A DNA stretch of 20,027 nt from Pseudomonadota bacterium. GTDB lineage: Bacteria; Chloroflexota; Ktedonobacteria; Ktedonobacterales; JACDGC01. The stretch spans positions 1-20,027 of the forward strand of contig JAJPKG010000399.1 in assembly GCA_021323815.1 (NCBI GenBank), in the 5' to 3' direction. The stretch's first letter is position 1. Every line of letters begins with the position of its first letter. Shown here piece by piece: positions 1-8,086 of the stretch. The translations under genes and the position numbers were made by a program. The notes beneath the pieces were generated by a model. It was not told the DNA's origin and made no database searches. It saw nothing but the letters and a program-made list of their open reading frames with translations.

Positions 1-1
1 A

Positions 2-559
2 GCGGAGGCGAAGCTGGGCGCAGCGACGGTTGCGCGCGCCTTAGAGGCCGCGCGTCGCGCCTGCCCGGCAAGCATGGACAGCCGCGAAGCAACACTGCAC
101 CTGGTGGAAACGCTGTGGAATCTGGCCGGTCGCCCCCATCCCTGCGTGGTCATCGCCTATGGACCGCCGTTTTATCCCCCCATCGCTCAGCAAGAAGGAC
201 CGCTGCTAGACGCCGTGCGCGCCGTTGTCGCCCGCCACGCGACAGAAGGCGTGACCCTGCGCGAATTCTTCCCGCTGCTCTCAGATCTCAGCTATATGCG
301 CGTGGACCCCACCATGCGCGCCGACGCGCTGATCCGCAATATGCCGCTGTGGACCGACGAGCAGCGCGATCCCGCCGTCGCCGGCTATCACCTGCCGTTC
401 GCCGCCATCGCCGACGCGCAGATCGAAGGCGTGGTGAACATCGGCGTCTTCGGCCAGTGCGGCCACCAGCGCGGCGAGCGCGTCCACATGCCCTATAGCT
501 TCGCCACTGTCCCCCAAATGGTCTATGAAACCATCATGCAACTGGCAGCTCAGCAATAG
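2..559 (+). CDS. RocB-like M20 family peptidase, C-terminal part
   Basis: The frame is open from base 2 to the TAG at 557-559, so this is the last ~185 residues of a gene whose 5' end lies outside the window. The C-terminal pattern fits the RocB (arginine utilisation) branch of M20 zinc peptidases. A GPPFYPP segment is followed by FFPLLSDLSYM, an NMPLW motif, then GVVNIGVFGQCGHQRGERV and a closing YSFATVPQMVYETI. In family members the equivalent of the GHQRGERV stretch carries metal- and substrate-binding residues near the C-terminus. RocB proteins are cytoplasmic and about 550 residues long; the exact substrate is unproven even for well-studied members. An ATG at 74 is internal and not a start, because homology runs through it. 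The gene converges on the sedolisin gene with a 73-base gap. Confidence 0.75.
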   Translation, partial: AEAKLGAATVARALEAARRACPASMDSREATLHLVETLWNLAGRPHPCVVIAYGPPFYPPIAQQEGPLLDAVRAVVARHATEGVTLREFFPLLSDLSYMRVDPTMRADALIRNMPLWTDEQRDPAVAGYHLPFAAIADAQIEGVVNIGVFGQCGHQRGERVHMPYSFATVPQMVYETIMQLAAQQ

Positions 560-632
560 TGGATCTTTGCCATTGGGCCTGGTGGAACAATGTCTTGTCT
601 CCCCGTTCTCCAACTCGGCTGGGGTGGGGCCG

Positions 633-1973
633 TCACGCCCCCTGCTGCTCGGCGGCGATGAGATCGGGCAGCAGATATTGCGCGTTGGGCGTGCCCAGTC
701 CCGTGACCGGATCCCATCCCGGCCCGGCGCTGAAGCCCGGCACGTCGATGCCGTCGCGGTTGATGGTGTTGTCACCCACCGTGACATCGTGGAAATCGCG
801 CCCCCCATTGGATGACCCCGCCACGCGATAGAGCGCCGGATCGATAAAGCCCAGGTTGTGCCCCGCCAACTGGTTGCCCAGCGCCACAATCCCCGCCCAC
901 ACGGGCGCGCTGGCACTGGTGCCGCCCGCACCGGTGAACGAACCGCCGATATCGACATACAACCCGGTCGCGGGATCGGCATCAGCGGCGACATCCGGCA
1001 CCCCGCGCTCGTTGTTGAAGGGATTCGGCGAATTGCTGGAAACCGCTTGCTGATAGCTTGGCGTGGGGAAAAACGTGCTGAACCCGCCGTTGCTGCCGCT
1101 GGCGTCATTGGAATTCCACGCCGTTTCGCGGAAGTGAACGCCGTCCGTTGTCATGCTGGTGCCCCCAACAGATGTCACCCACGGATCATCAGAGGGAAAG
1201 CCGATGGCGCGATGCGGCGAAATGTCGTGCTGCGCGTCCAGATAATCAGTCGCACCCAGGTCGCCGGAACTGGCGAGATACGTGATCCCTTGCCCCGTCG
1301 TGGATTGCTGGAACAGCTTATCCCACTGGGCCACCTCCGCCCGCCCGGCACCATCGCTCAGGGAAGGCTCCGACGCGCCCCAGCTCATCGAAACAATGGA
1401 CCCCAGGTGATGGTCCAGCGCATATTGCAGCAACTGGCGGAATTGCGGCAAGCCAACAGTGCCTTCCGTTTCGGCAACCGGGCTGGTGAGGACGATGATC
1501 TTCGCGTCCGGCGCGACGGCGTGCATGATCTCCACATCCAGTTCTGTCTCGCCCGCCCAGCCGGTCATGTCGCCGTTGGTGGGATCAAACGGGACGGTGC
1601 CCAGCGGCGAGATGACCTGAATGTTAGCTGCCGGCAACGCGAAATGCCGATCGAAATTCGCCACGTCTTGCTGCAATGTGGGGCTGCCATAGGAAACGAT
1701 GTCGATGATCGTCTGCCCCTTGCCGGTGATCCCCTGCTTGATCAAGCTGTCGATGCCATAGGCTTTGCGAAACTGCTCCACGCCCAGTGGTTGCGGTTGC
1801 AGCGGCCCGGTGGGCGTCGGCACCGGCGTATAGGGTGGCGGAGTAAATGCCGCTTTTATCGGCTGGTTATTGCTACCATTGCCAGGATTGCAGCTTGAGA
1901 TGATCAGCGCCAGACAAGCCAGAGCATATATCCCCACAAAGCCGCGCCAGGGTGACACAACAAACGGTTTCAT
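633..1973 (-). CDS. Sedolisin (S53) family serine peptidase, predicted lipoprotein
   Basis: Secreted acid-type serine peptidase of the sedolisin/kumamolisin family, 446 residues from the chosen start. The N-terminus has a hydrophobic signal segment ending in the lipobox IISSC (Cys28), so it should be lipid-anchored outside the cytoplasmic membrane. A Pro/Thr-rich linker (about 35-65) follows, then the catalytic domain. The Glu/Asp pair is seen in GETELDVE (Glu142, Asp146), the oxyanion Asp in SSGD (Asp238) and the nucleophile in GGTSASAP (Ser353). The C-terminal calcium site is suggested by FHDVTVGDN and GWDPVTGLGTPN. The open frame reaches a TTG at 2018, but GGAGG lies 6 bases before the ATG at 1973, and that start gives a proper signal peptide; an adjoining ATG at 1976 is also possible. 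The ~180-residue propeptide typical of the family is absent. Confidence 0.92.
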   Translation of the reverse strand: MKPFVVSPWRGFVGIYALACLALIISSCNPGNGSNNQPIKAAFTPPPYTPVPTPTGPLQPQPLGVEQFRKAYGIDSLIKQGITGKGQTIIDIVSYGSPTLQQDVANFDRHFALPAANIQVISPLGTVPFDPTNGDMTGWAGETELDVEIMHAVAPDAKIIVLTSPVAETEGTVGLPQFRQLLQYALDHHLGSIVSMSWGASEPSLSDGAGRAEVAQWDKLFQQSTTGQGITYLASSGDLGATDYLDAQHDISPHRAIGFPSDDPWVTSVGGTSMTTDGVHFRETAWNSNDASGSNGGFSTFFPTPSYQQAVSSNSPNPFNNERGVPDVAADADPATGLYVDIGGSFTGAGGTSASAPVWAGIVALGNQLAGHNLGFIDPALYRVAGSSNGGRDFHDVTVGDNTINRDGIDVPGFSAGPGWDPVTGLGTPNAQYLLPDLIAAEQQGA

Positions 1974-2139
1974 CATCCGCCTCCAACCATCCAACAGTGT
2001 TTGATTCCTTGCAAACAAGGTGCATCATCTATGATACGATATGGAGGCCATGACGGCAGCATGCACATTGACATAACAGATGAGTCATTGCCGAAGTTTT
2101 ACAATTTTTCGCTACTGGGCTTTCTCACTGACGAATTGC

Positions 2140-2185
2140 AGCCCGAAGGAGTTGCTGTTCCGAGCCGGGAGGGTGATCTCCCGGC
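2140..2185 (-). repeat. Palindromic repeat family 1, copy F
   Basis: A perfect 8-base-pair stem (2164-2171 with 2178-2185) around a 6-base loop lies 5 bases after the kinase TAA. On the minus strand TCGGAACAGCAAC and the tail CTCCTTCGGGCTGC follow, as in the other family members. No T-tract follows on the minus strand, so it is not a classic terminator for the kinase gene; on the plus strand CGTCTTTT follows. The remaining ~165 bases up to the sedolisin gene show no gene. Confidence 0.65.
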
Positions 2186-2190
2186 GTCTT

Positions 2191-3771
2191 TTAGGCACCC
2201 GGCATCACCAGTTCCAGGTGATAGAGGATGACGTTGCCCACTTGCCCCTCATGGTTGCCGAACGTCAGACCGACGAAGCGTGTGTCTTTATGCCAGCAAT
2301 AGGGATCGCCGCAATTGCCGTCGGCATTCGCCGGGAACGCGGCAGACTGCGCCCAGCCGTTGCCGGGGAGGCTGCCGGCAAAGAACGAGCGCGCGGCGGC
2401 AGGTGAACTGAGCGGGCTGCACGTGAAGACATCTTGCACGGTATAGCCGCTGGTGGGCGCGGCATGCGGCGCGTCCATATAACTCAGCGAGTTTGCCGGG
2501 AAGGTGACATCGGTGAAGTGGCTGCCCGCGCTGGCCGTACCTGCGCTCTGGAAATTCCCCACCTGCGCGCATGGGTTGGATGTGGTTGTTGTATGCTTGA
2601 TGACAATCACCGTTGTAGCATTGAACGCTTGATAGGCAAAGATGCTGCCGGCGATGATGCCGGCCAGCACCACAACCGCGATGACGGCGAAGAGCGCCCC
2701 CCGCCCGCCGGAGGCTGAGGCAGCGCGAGAACGGCGCTCAGGTGGCGCTGGTGCTGGCACGCTCCCCCTCTGCCATCCAGGCGGTGGGCTGGCAGGAAGG
2801 CCGGGAGTGAAGGCCGGGCTGGCGACGGTGGGCGAGTTGGTGTCGGCATCACCCAGGATGAATCCTGTGCCGGGAGCAGGCGAGGGCGCAGCATCAGCAG
2901 AGGCGGGTTGCAGCGCCGCTTGCAGGTGCCGGGCGAATTCGGCGACGGAAGGGAAGCGCTGCGCCGGCTCTTTTGCCAGCGCGCGCGCCAGCACGGCATC
3001 CACCCGTCCCGGCAGGTGGGGATTCACCCGGCTGGCAAGGGGCGGTGGCGTCATAAGGTGCTGGCGTTGCAGTTCCAGCATGGAGCCGGAAAAGAGCGGC
3101 TGCCCCGTCAGCAATTGAAACGCGACCCCAGCCAGAGCATATTGATCCGAAGCAGGCACGGGATGCCCATCGATCTGTTCCGGTGGCGCGTACAGCGGCG
3201 TGCTGGCCAGCAGTGAATCTGCGGGGTCCAGCGTGACCATGCGGGCCAGGCCGAAATCCGCCAGCAACATATGCGGGCGCGCGGCAGCGGCATCGGGGGC
3301 ATCCAGCAAGCGTACCAGCATGTTGCCCGGCTTCACATCCAGATGCATGATCTGGCGGTCGTGAGCATATTGCAGCGCGGCAGCCACCTGGCTGATGATG
3401 CTCGCCGCCAGCCCCGGCTCCAGCGGCAAGCGAAAACGCGCATCGGTTCCCGCCGCCATCAGGTCGGCCAGCGAGCCATCGGGAATGTATGGCATCACCA
3501 GATAATTCGCCCCATCAACTTCGCCAAATTCATAGATGGGCAGGATGTTCGGGTGTTCCAGCGCTGCCACCGCCCGCGCTTCGCGGATGAAACGCGCCGC
3601 TGCGGCTTGCTGTTCCGCCTCGTCACCAGAAGGCAACGGGCGGATCACCTTCACGGCCACCTGGCGATTCAGCCCGCGCTGTTCCGCCAGATAGATCTCG
3701 CCCATGCCGCCGCCACCCAGCCGGCGAATGATGGTGCATGAACCCAGTTGCGCCCCAACGAGATCTGCCAT
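2191..3771 (-). CDS. Hanks-type Ser/Thr protein kinase with one membrane span and external domain
   Basis: Predicted membrane-bound signalling kinase of 526 residues. The kinase domain spans about 5-285. It has a glycine-rich loop (LGGGGMGEIY), the ATP-anchoring lysine in VAVKVI (Lys41), the helix-C Glu64, the catalytic loop HLDVKPGN (143-150), the metal-binding DFG (172-174) and APPE (195-198). The catalytic loop has Leu in place of the usual Arg of HRD. A Pro/Ala-rich linker follows, then one membrane helix (about 358-382) and a ~140-residue outer domain with several Cys that I do not recognise. This layout matches bacterial PknB-like receptors, although no PASTA repeats are seen. The open frame begins at 3969, but homology starts just after the ATG at 3771, which is preceded by AAAGAGAG at 8 bases. 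It lies upstream of the sedolisin gene on the same strand with a 217-base gap, so shared transcription is uncertain. Confidence 0.93.
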   Translation of the reverse strand: MADLVGAQLGSCTIIRRLGGGGMGEIYLAEQRGLNRQVAVKVIRPLPSGDEAEQQAAAARFIREARAVAALEHPNILPIYEFGEVDGANYLVMPYIPDGSLADLMAAGTDARFRLPLEPGLAASIISQVAAALQYAHDRQIMHLDVKPGNMLVRLLDAPDAAAARPHMLLADFGLARMVTLDPADSLLASTPLYAPPEQIDGHPVPASDQYALAGVAFQLLTGQPLFSGSMLELQRQHLMTPPPLASRVNPHLPGRVDAVLARALAKEPAQRFPSVAEFARHLQAALQPASADAAPSPAPGTGFILGDADTNSPTVASPAFTPGLPASPPPGWQRGSVPAPAPPERRSRAASASGGRGALFAVIAVVVLAGIIAGSIFAYQAFNATTVIVIKHTTTTSNPCAQVGNFQSAGTASAGSHFTDVTFPANSLSYMDAPHAAPTSGYTVQDVFTCSPLSSPAAARSFFAGSLPGNGWAQSAAFPANADGNCGDPYCWHKDTRFVGLTFGNHEGQVGNVILYHLELVMPGA

Positions 3772-3990
3772 AACGATGACTCTCTTTCTGCGTAGATCAG
3801 CCAGCGGGCGACTGGAAGTCGCATCATTGAAAGAAACGTGCCGGCACATGATTTTGCGGCATGGCGCTTCCGCTTGCTGGTGTGCTATATGATCCATGGT
3901 GAGAATCGCCCACAGAGGATCAGTGGCTATGCCGACGATTGATGCGATGAACACCTGGAGTCCCGGCACCTTCTCCTATCCCCGCCGACC

Positions 3991-4623
3991 ATGAGAGATA
4001 AAGCAGCCGCGCTGGCGGCATTACAGGCGCGCATCGCTCCCTGCCGCCGTTGCGTGGAGGCCGGACTGCTGGCAGCGGCGAACCCTGTTGCCGGCGCTCG
4101 CGGTCCGGCAAACGCCTGGCTGATGCTGATCGGCCAGGCACCGGGCCGGCTGTCGGTCCAACGCGGCATCCCTTTCGGCGGGCCGGGCGGCGTGGTGCTG
4201 GATCGCTGGCTGACGCGTGCCGGTTTCCCCCCGAACTATCTGCGCTCCGGCACCTATCTGACGGCGCTCACGCGCTGCTTCCCCGGCAAAGCGGCCAGCG
4301 GCAAGGGCGACCGCGCGCCCTCACCCGCCGAGATCGCCCTGTGCCGCCCCTGGTTGGAGGCCGAGTTCGCCCTGATCGATCCGCGCGTGGTGCTGCCCAT
4401 CGGCCAGATGGCCATCCGCGCCTTCCTGGGGCCGGGGCTGCTGGAACGCTTTGTGGGCGAGGTCATAGAGCGCGATAATCGGCTGTGGGTGCCGCTGCCG
4501 CATCCTTCCGGCGTCAGCCGCTGGCTGAATGATCCCATCCACCAGGCGCAGGTAGATCGCGCCCTCGCCGCCCTTTCTGCTCTGCGAGAGCGCTTCATGC
4601 CGAAGCAATGGGCCGAAAGCTAG
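3991..4623 (+). CDS. Uracil-DNA glycosylase superfamily protein (family 4-like, 4Fe-4S)
   Basis: A 210-residue protein likely to remove uracil or a related damaged base from DNA as the first step of base-excision repair. Motif A is GQAPGRLSVQRGIPFGG (48-64), which resembles the family 4 pattern GEAPG...G.PF.G. Motif B is LPHPSGVSRWL (169-179). Four cysteines, Cys18, Cys21, Cys96 and Cys118, lie where family 4 enzymes hold a 4Fe-4S cluster. Gln replaces Glu in motif A, so it may belong to a side branch rather than canonical family 4, and its substrate is unknown. The start has no visible Shine-Dalgarno sequence; GGAG at 3957 is too far upstream. It is divergent from the kinase gene. A GC hairpin (4656-4672) follows the stop. 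Confidence 0.85.
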   Translation: MRDKAAALAALQARIAPCRRCVEAGLLAAANPVAGARGPANAWLMLIGQAPGRLSVQRGIPFGGPGGVVLDRWLTRAGFPPNYLRSGTYLTALTRCFPGKAASGKGDRAPSPAEIALCRPWLEAEFALIDPRVVLPIGQMAIRAFLGPGLLERFVGEVIERDNRLWVPLPHPSGVSRWLNDPIHQAQVDRALAALSALRERFMPKQWAES

Positions 4624-4655
4624 GATTGTGTTCGCCTTGCAACTCGACAACCCCT

Positions 4656-4672
4656 CCCCAGCAAAGCTGGGG
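4656..4672. repeat. GC hairpin, repeat family 2 copy 1
   Basis: CCCCAGC and GCTGGGG form a 7-base-pair stem around AAA, 33 bases after the glycosylase stop. No T-tract follows, so it is not a standard terminator. Read on the minus strand it includes GCTTTGCTGGGGAGGGG, which matches the plus-strand hairpin at 6419-6447 (GCTCTGCTGGGGAGGGG) with one mismatch. The two copies flank the acyl-CoA synthetase gene in opposite orientation. Confidence 0.6.
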
Positions 4673-4719
4673 GCTGGGGCCAACACCTGTCTGACCTGAA
4701 AGGCATAGCCCGCATCCTC

Positions 4720-4748
4720 TTGACAAACATGCCCACGATCTCTACGCT
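4720..4748 (+). promoter_or_regulatory. Candidate sigma-70-type promoter for the acyl-CoA synthetase gene
   Basis: A perfect -35 box TTGACA (4720-4725) is followed by 17 bases and TACGCT (4743-4748). The latter fits the loose TANNNT -10 pattern common in GC-rich bacteria. It ends 68 bases before the start codon. The -10 is weak by the strict consensus, so the spacing and the -35 carry the call. Confidence 0.5.
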
Positions 4749-4764
4749 ATAGGATAATACACCA

Positions 4765-4795
4765 ACGAGCCGAGGGGGATGGCCCCGCCAGCATC
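4765..4795 (-). repeat. Possible degenerate family 1 repeat in the acyl-CoA synthetase leader
   Basis: On the minus strand, GGGGCCATCCCCCTCGGCTC resembles the centre of copy C (GGGGGCTGAACCCCTCGGCTC), but the outer arm and the tail are missing. It sits between the promoter and the ribosome site of the acyl-CoA synthetase gene. It may be a remnant or chance GC-rich similarity. Confidence 0.25.
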
Positions 4796-4816
4796 TTCGA
4801 TGAAGAGGAGCATGCG

Positions 4817-6355
4817 ATGCATCTGGGTGAACTTGTTGCGCTGGCCGCCCAGCGCACGCCGGATAAGCCGGCGATCATCTTTCGCGATCAAGCGATGACC
4901 TATGGGCAGTTGGATCAGCGGGTGAATCAGGTGGCGAACGGCCTGCTGGCCCTGGGCGTCAAAAAAGGCGACCGGGTCGGGCTGTACGTGCATAATCTGC
5001 CCTTATTCATCGAAGCGTTTTACGGCGTGCAGCGCATCGGCGGCACCGTCGTGCCGATGAACCCGCTCTATCAACCCGCCGAGATCGCGTTCATCCTGAA
5101 TGATGCCGGAGCAAAGGCCGCCGTCACCATCGGCGCATTTTATCCCAAACTCGCCGCCGCCAAGCAAGAGATCCGTTCGCTGCAACACGCTGTCGCGGCG
5201 TCCGCGCCATCAAGCAACGGTGCCATGAGCTGGGAACAAGCCTTCAATGCCGCTCCGGCCACTCCCCCTCCCCCGGTGCAGGTCCAGCCGGACGACGTGG
5301 CGGTGATCTGCTATACCTCCGGCACGACAGGCAGGCCCAAAGGCGCGATGCTCACGCACCGCAACTTCATCAGCAATTGCCAGCAGATGAACGCGGCCTC
5401 GCGTCTGGGGCTGAACGGTGATGACGTGGTATGGCTGGGCCTGCCACTCTTCCACATCTATGCCATGAACGTGGCGATGAATCTGGCCGTCATGAACAAC
5501 GCCACAATGGTGCTGATGGAACGCTTCGAGCCGGCGGCGGCGATGGAGATGATCGCCAAAAACAAAGTGACCATCGTGCCGGGCGCGCCGCCGATGTTCA
5601 TCGCGTGGGCCAACCTGCCCGACACCAACCAGTATGATCTTTCCAGCCTGCGCTATTGCGGCTCCGGCGCTGCCGCGCTGCCCGTGCAGGTGCTGGAAAA
5701 TTTCAAGCGCAAATATGGCGTGGAGATCGCCGAAGGGTATGGCTTGACCGAGGCTGCGCCGGTCGTCACCACCAACGTCGCCGGCCCCGTCAACAAACCC
5801 GGCTCCATCGGCCCCGCCATCGCCGGCGTCGAAGTGCGCCTGGTGGACCCCGCCACCGGCGAGCAGGTGGGCGTCGGTCAGGTGGGCGAGCTTATCTGCC
5901 GGGGCGCGAACGTCATGGCGGGCTATTATCACCGCCCCGATGCCACTGCCGAGGCGCTGCAAGACGGCTGGCTGCACACCGGTGATCTCGCCACCGTGGA
6001 CGAAGACGGCTATTACTACATCGTTGATCGCCTGAAAGATATGATCAACGTGTCGGGCTACAACGTCTATCCGCGCGAGGTCGAAGAAACCCTCTTCCGC
6101 CATTCGGCGGTGGCCGATGCCGCTGTGGTGCAAGCGCCCGATCCCTATCAGGGCGAATCGGTCTTCGCCTTTGTGGTGCTCAAACCCGGCGCGACCGCCA
6201 CCGAAGCCGAGCTGATCGACTATTGCCGCGCCAATCTGGCGGTCTTCAAGGCCCCCAAGCGCATCGTCTTCCGCGACGAACTGCCCAAGAACAACACCGG
6301 CAAGGTGCTGCGCCGCGAACTGCGCGACGAGGCCGCCCGCATCGTCAACGTGTAG
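4817..6355 (+). CDS. Long-chain fatty-acid-CoA ligase (AMP-binding acyl-CoA synthetase)
   Basis: Class I adenylate-forming enzyme of 512 residues, the usual length for FadD-like proteins. It would activate a fatty acid with ATP to acyl-AMP and then to acyl-CoA in the cytoplasm, feeding beta-oxidation or lipid synthesis. Visible motifs in order: the P-loop YTSGTTGRPKG (166-176), the EGYGLTEAAP motif, GWLHTGDLA with the ribose-binding Asp, the hinge region DRLKDMINVSGYNVYPREVEE, and the catalytic lysine in NNTGKVLRREL (Lys496). The start is well set: GAGGAG (4805-4810) lies 6 bases before the ATG. Chain-length preference cannot be read from sequence. It is a single-gene unit between two intergenic spacers, with its own candidate promoter. 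Confidence 0.95.
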   Translation: MHLGELVALAAQRTPDKPAIIFRDQAMTYGQLDQRVNQVANGLLALGVKKGDRVGLYVHNLPLFIEAFYGVQRIGGTVVPMNPLYQPAEIAFILNDAGAKAAVTIGAFYPKLAAAKQEIRSLQHAVAASAPSSNGAMSWEQAFNAAPATPPPPVQVQPDDVAVICYTSGTTGRPKGAMLTHRNFISNCQQMNAASRLGLNGDDVVWLGLPLFHIYAMNVAMNLAVMNNATMVLMERFEPAAAMEMIAKNKVTIVPGAPPMFIAWANLPDTNQYDLSSLRYCGSGAAALPVQVLENFKRKYGVEIAEGYGLTEAAPVVTTNVAGPVNKPGSIGPAIAGVEVRLVDPATGEQVGVGQVGELICRGANVMAGYYHRPDATAEALQDGWLHTGDLATVDEDGYYYIVDRLKDMINVSGYNVYPREVEETLFRHSAVADAAVVQAPDPYQGESVFAFVVLKPGATATEAELIDYCRANLAVFKAPKRIVFRDELPKNNTGKVLRRELRDEAARIVNV

Positions 6356-6360
6356 CGAGC

Positions 6361-6373
6361 GCCGGCTGCCGGC
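6361..6373 (+). terminator. Possible weak terminator hairpin after the acyl-CoA synthetase gene
   Basis: GCCGG and CCGGC form a perfect 5-base-pair stem around CTG, 5 bases after the TAG at 6353-6355. No T-run follows, so termination here would be weak or factor-assisted. Confidence 0.3.
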
Positions 6374-6418
6374 AAGCGCATGGTCCCCACCTGTGGCGCG
6401 TTCGCTTTGCTTTTCGTT

Positions 6419-6447
6419 CCCCCTCTCTAGCTCTGCTGGGGAGGGGG
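6419..6447 (+). repeat. GC hairpin, repeat family 2 copy 2
   Basis: A 13-base-pair stem (two G-T pairs) forms between 6419-6431 and 6435-6447 around a TCT loop. Its 3' arm GCTGGGGAGGGGG matches, in inverted orientation, the hairpin at 4656-4672. No T-tract follows. The rest of the 278-base space before selA shows no gene or clear promoter. Confidence 0.6.
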
Positions 6448-6633
6448 ATCAGGCGGCACAATCACCGAAAACGACAAAATCGCCTTCCCGATTCAGTTCA
6501 GCAGGGTAATTGTTGTCAACTACGGCTAGGGACCATTCCACCCCCTCATTTCACAACAGCACGCGCCATTGTTTGTAGACCAGATCAAGAAAATCCCCCA
6601 ATTGTGATCAGGCAGATAGAGCTGGATGTATCC

Positions 6634-8043
6634 ATGACAGACAAGCGAAATCCATCCCACGATCCACGCAGATCCCTTCCCAGCGTGGATGCCCTGTTGC
6701 GCGACCCAACATTGCATGCGATGTCCATCGCTGCTGATCACACTCAGCTTGTGGCGGCGGCGCGGCAAGCGTTGGACGAGGCGCGGGAGCAGATTACAGC
6801 AGGCGAAGATGCGCCCGCGCTGAAGGCACTGGCTCAGCGCGTTGGGGAAATCGCCCAGACAGGTCATGCCCCAATCCCATTGCCGGTGATCAACGCAACG
6901 GGAGTGATCATCAATACCAACCTGGGGCGCGCACCGCTGAGCGAAGCGGCGCTGGCGGCGATGCGAGCGGTGGGCGGTGGCTATGCCGCGCTGGAATATG
7001 ACCTGGCTGGGGGCGAGCGCGGTTCACGCAATGCGCTGGCGCGCGAGGCACTGAGGCTGGTGACCGGCGCGGAAGACGCGCTGGTGGTGAATAACGCTGC
7101 CGCTGCCCTGCTGTTGATCCTTTCCGCCCTTCTGCCGGGCGACCGGCGCGAGGTCATCATCTCGCGCGGGCAATTGATCGAGATCGGCGGCGGATTCCGC
7201 ATCCCCGATGTGCTGCGCCAGAGCGGTGCGCGGTTGATCGAGGTCGGCACCACCAACCGCACGCGCGCGGCGGATTATGCCGCCGCCATCACGTCCGCGA
7301 CAGGGATGATCCTGGCGGTGCACCCCAGCAATTTCCGCATCGTCGGTTTCACGGAATCCGCCCCGCTGGGCGACCTGGCCCAATTGGCGCACGACCACGC
7401 CCTGCCCCTGGTGCACGATCAGGGCAGCGGGTGCTTGCTGGATCTGACGCAATTCGGTCTGGCAGCAGAGCCGACGCCGATGCAGAGCCTGGCCGCCGGG
7501 GCGGATCTCGTCTGTTTTTCGGGCGACAAGCTGCTGGGCGGACCACAAGCGGGGATCATCCTGGGCAAAGCGGCATCTGTTCAAACGCTGGCGCGGCACC
7601 CGCTGATGCGCGCCCTGCGCGTGGATAAGGTCACGCTGGCGGGGCTGATTGCTACCGTGCGGCATTATCAGCGCGGCGAGGCACTCACCCACATCCCCAT
7701 CTGGCGCATGATTGCGCTGACGGCGGAATCGCTGCGCGCCCGCTCGGCGGCGCTGGCAGAGCGGCTTTCGGTCGCGGGCATCGCGGCGGGCCTGCAACCG
7801 GGTGAATCCGCCATTGGCGGGGGATCGCTGCCTGGCGCGACGCTGCCAACCTGGCACGTGGCGCTGCCCGCCGCCGCGCACGGCGATCTGAACGCCCTGG
7901 CAAAGCGATTGCGGCTGGGTCGCCCGCCCGTCATCGCCCGCGTCTATCGCGACCACCTGCTGCTGGATCTGCGGACCGTGCCGCCGGAGAATGACGAACG
8001 GCTGGGGGATGCGATCATGAGGGGAGTGCGAGGCGAAAAATAA
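6634..8043 (+). CDS. selA: L-seryl-tRNA(Sec) selenium transferase
   Basis: PLP enzyme that converts Ser-tRNA(Sec) to Sec-tRNA(Sec) using selenophosphate, the last step of bacterial selenocysteine-tRNA synthesis. The 469-residue length is normal for SelA. Typical features are the N-terminal LPSVDALL segment (15-22), NATGVIINTNLGRAPLS, the EYDLAGGERGSR motif, SRGQLIEIGGGFRIPDV, EVGTTNRT, and the PLP-binding lysine in FSGDKLLGGPQAG (Lys299). The frame is open upstream to 6223 inside the previous gene. I chose the ATG at 6634 because the LPSVDALL homology starts shortly after; its ribosome site is weak, and an in-frame GTG at 6604 is an alternative. selB, selD and tRNA-Sec are not in the window. 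The gene implies the organism makes selenoproteins. Confidence 0.96.
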   Translation: MTDKRNPSHDPRRSLPSVDALLRDPTLHAMSIAADHTQLVAAARQALDEAREQITAGEDAPALKALAQRVGEIAQTGHAPIPLPVINATGVIINTNLGRAPLSEAALAAMRAVGGGYAALEYDLAGGERGSRNALAREALRLVTGAEDALVVNNAAAALLLILSALLPGDRREVIISRGQLIEIGGGFRIPDVLRQSGARLIEVGTTNRTRAADYAAAITSATGMILAVHPSNFRIVGFTESAPLGDLAQLAHDHALPLVHDQGSGCLLDLTQFGLAAEPTPMQSLAAGADLVCFSGDKLLGGPQAGIILGKAASVQTLARHPLMRALRVDKVTLAGLIATVRHYQRGEALTHIPIWRMIALTAESLRARSAALAERLSVAGIAAGLQPGESAIGGGSLPGATLPTWHVALPAAAHGDLNALAKRLRLGRPPVIARVYRDHLLLDLRTVPPENDERLGDAIMRGVRGEK

Positions 8044-8086
8044 CAAAGAGGCGTTCGCGTAGGACAAGACACGAGGCAACCGACCA

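Noticed and set aside
74..2018. Long overlapping open frames antisense to real genes (for example 281-1108 minus and 858-1898 plus)
   Set aside because: They are Arg- or Pro-rich shadows common in GC-rich DNA; the opposite frame carries the recognisable sedolisin or RocB motifs.
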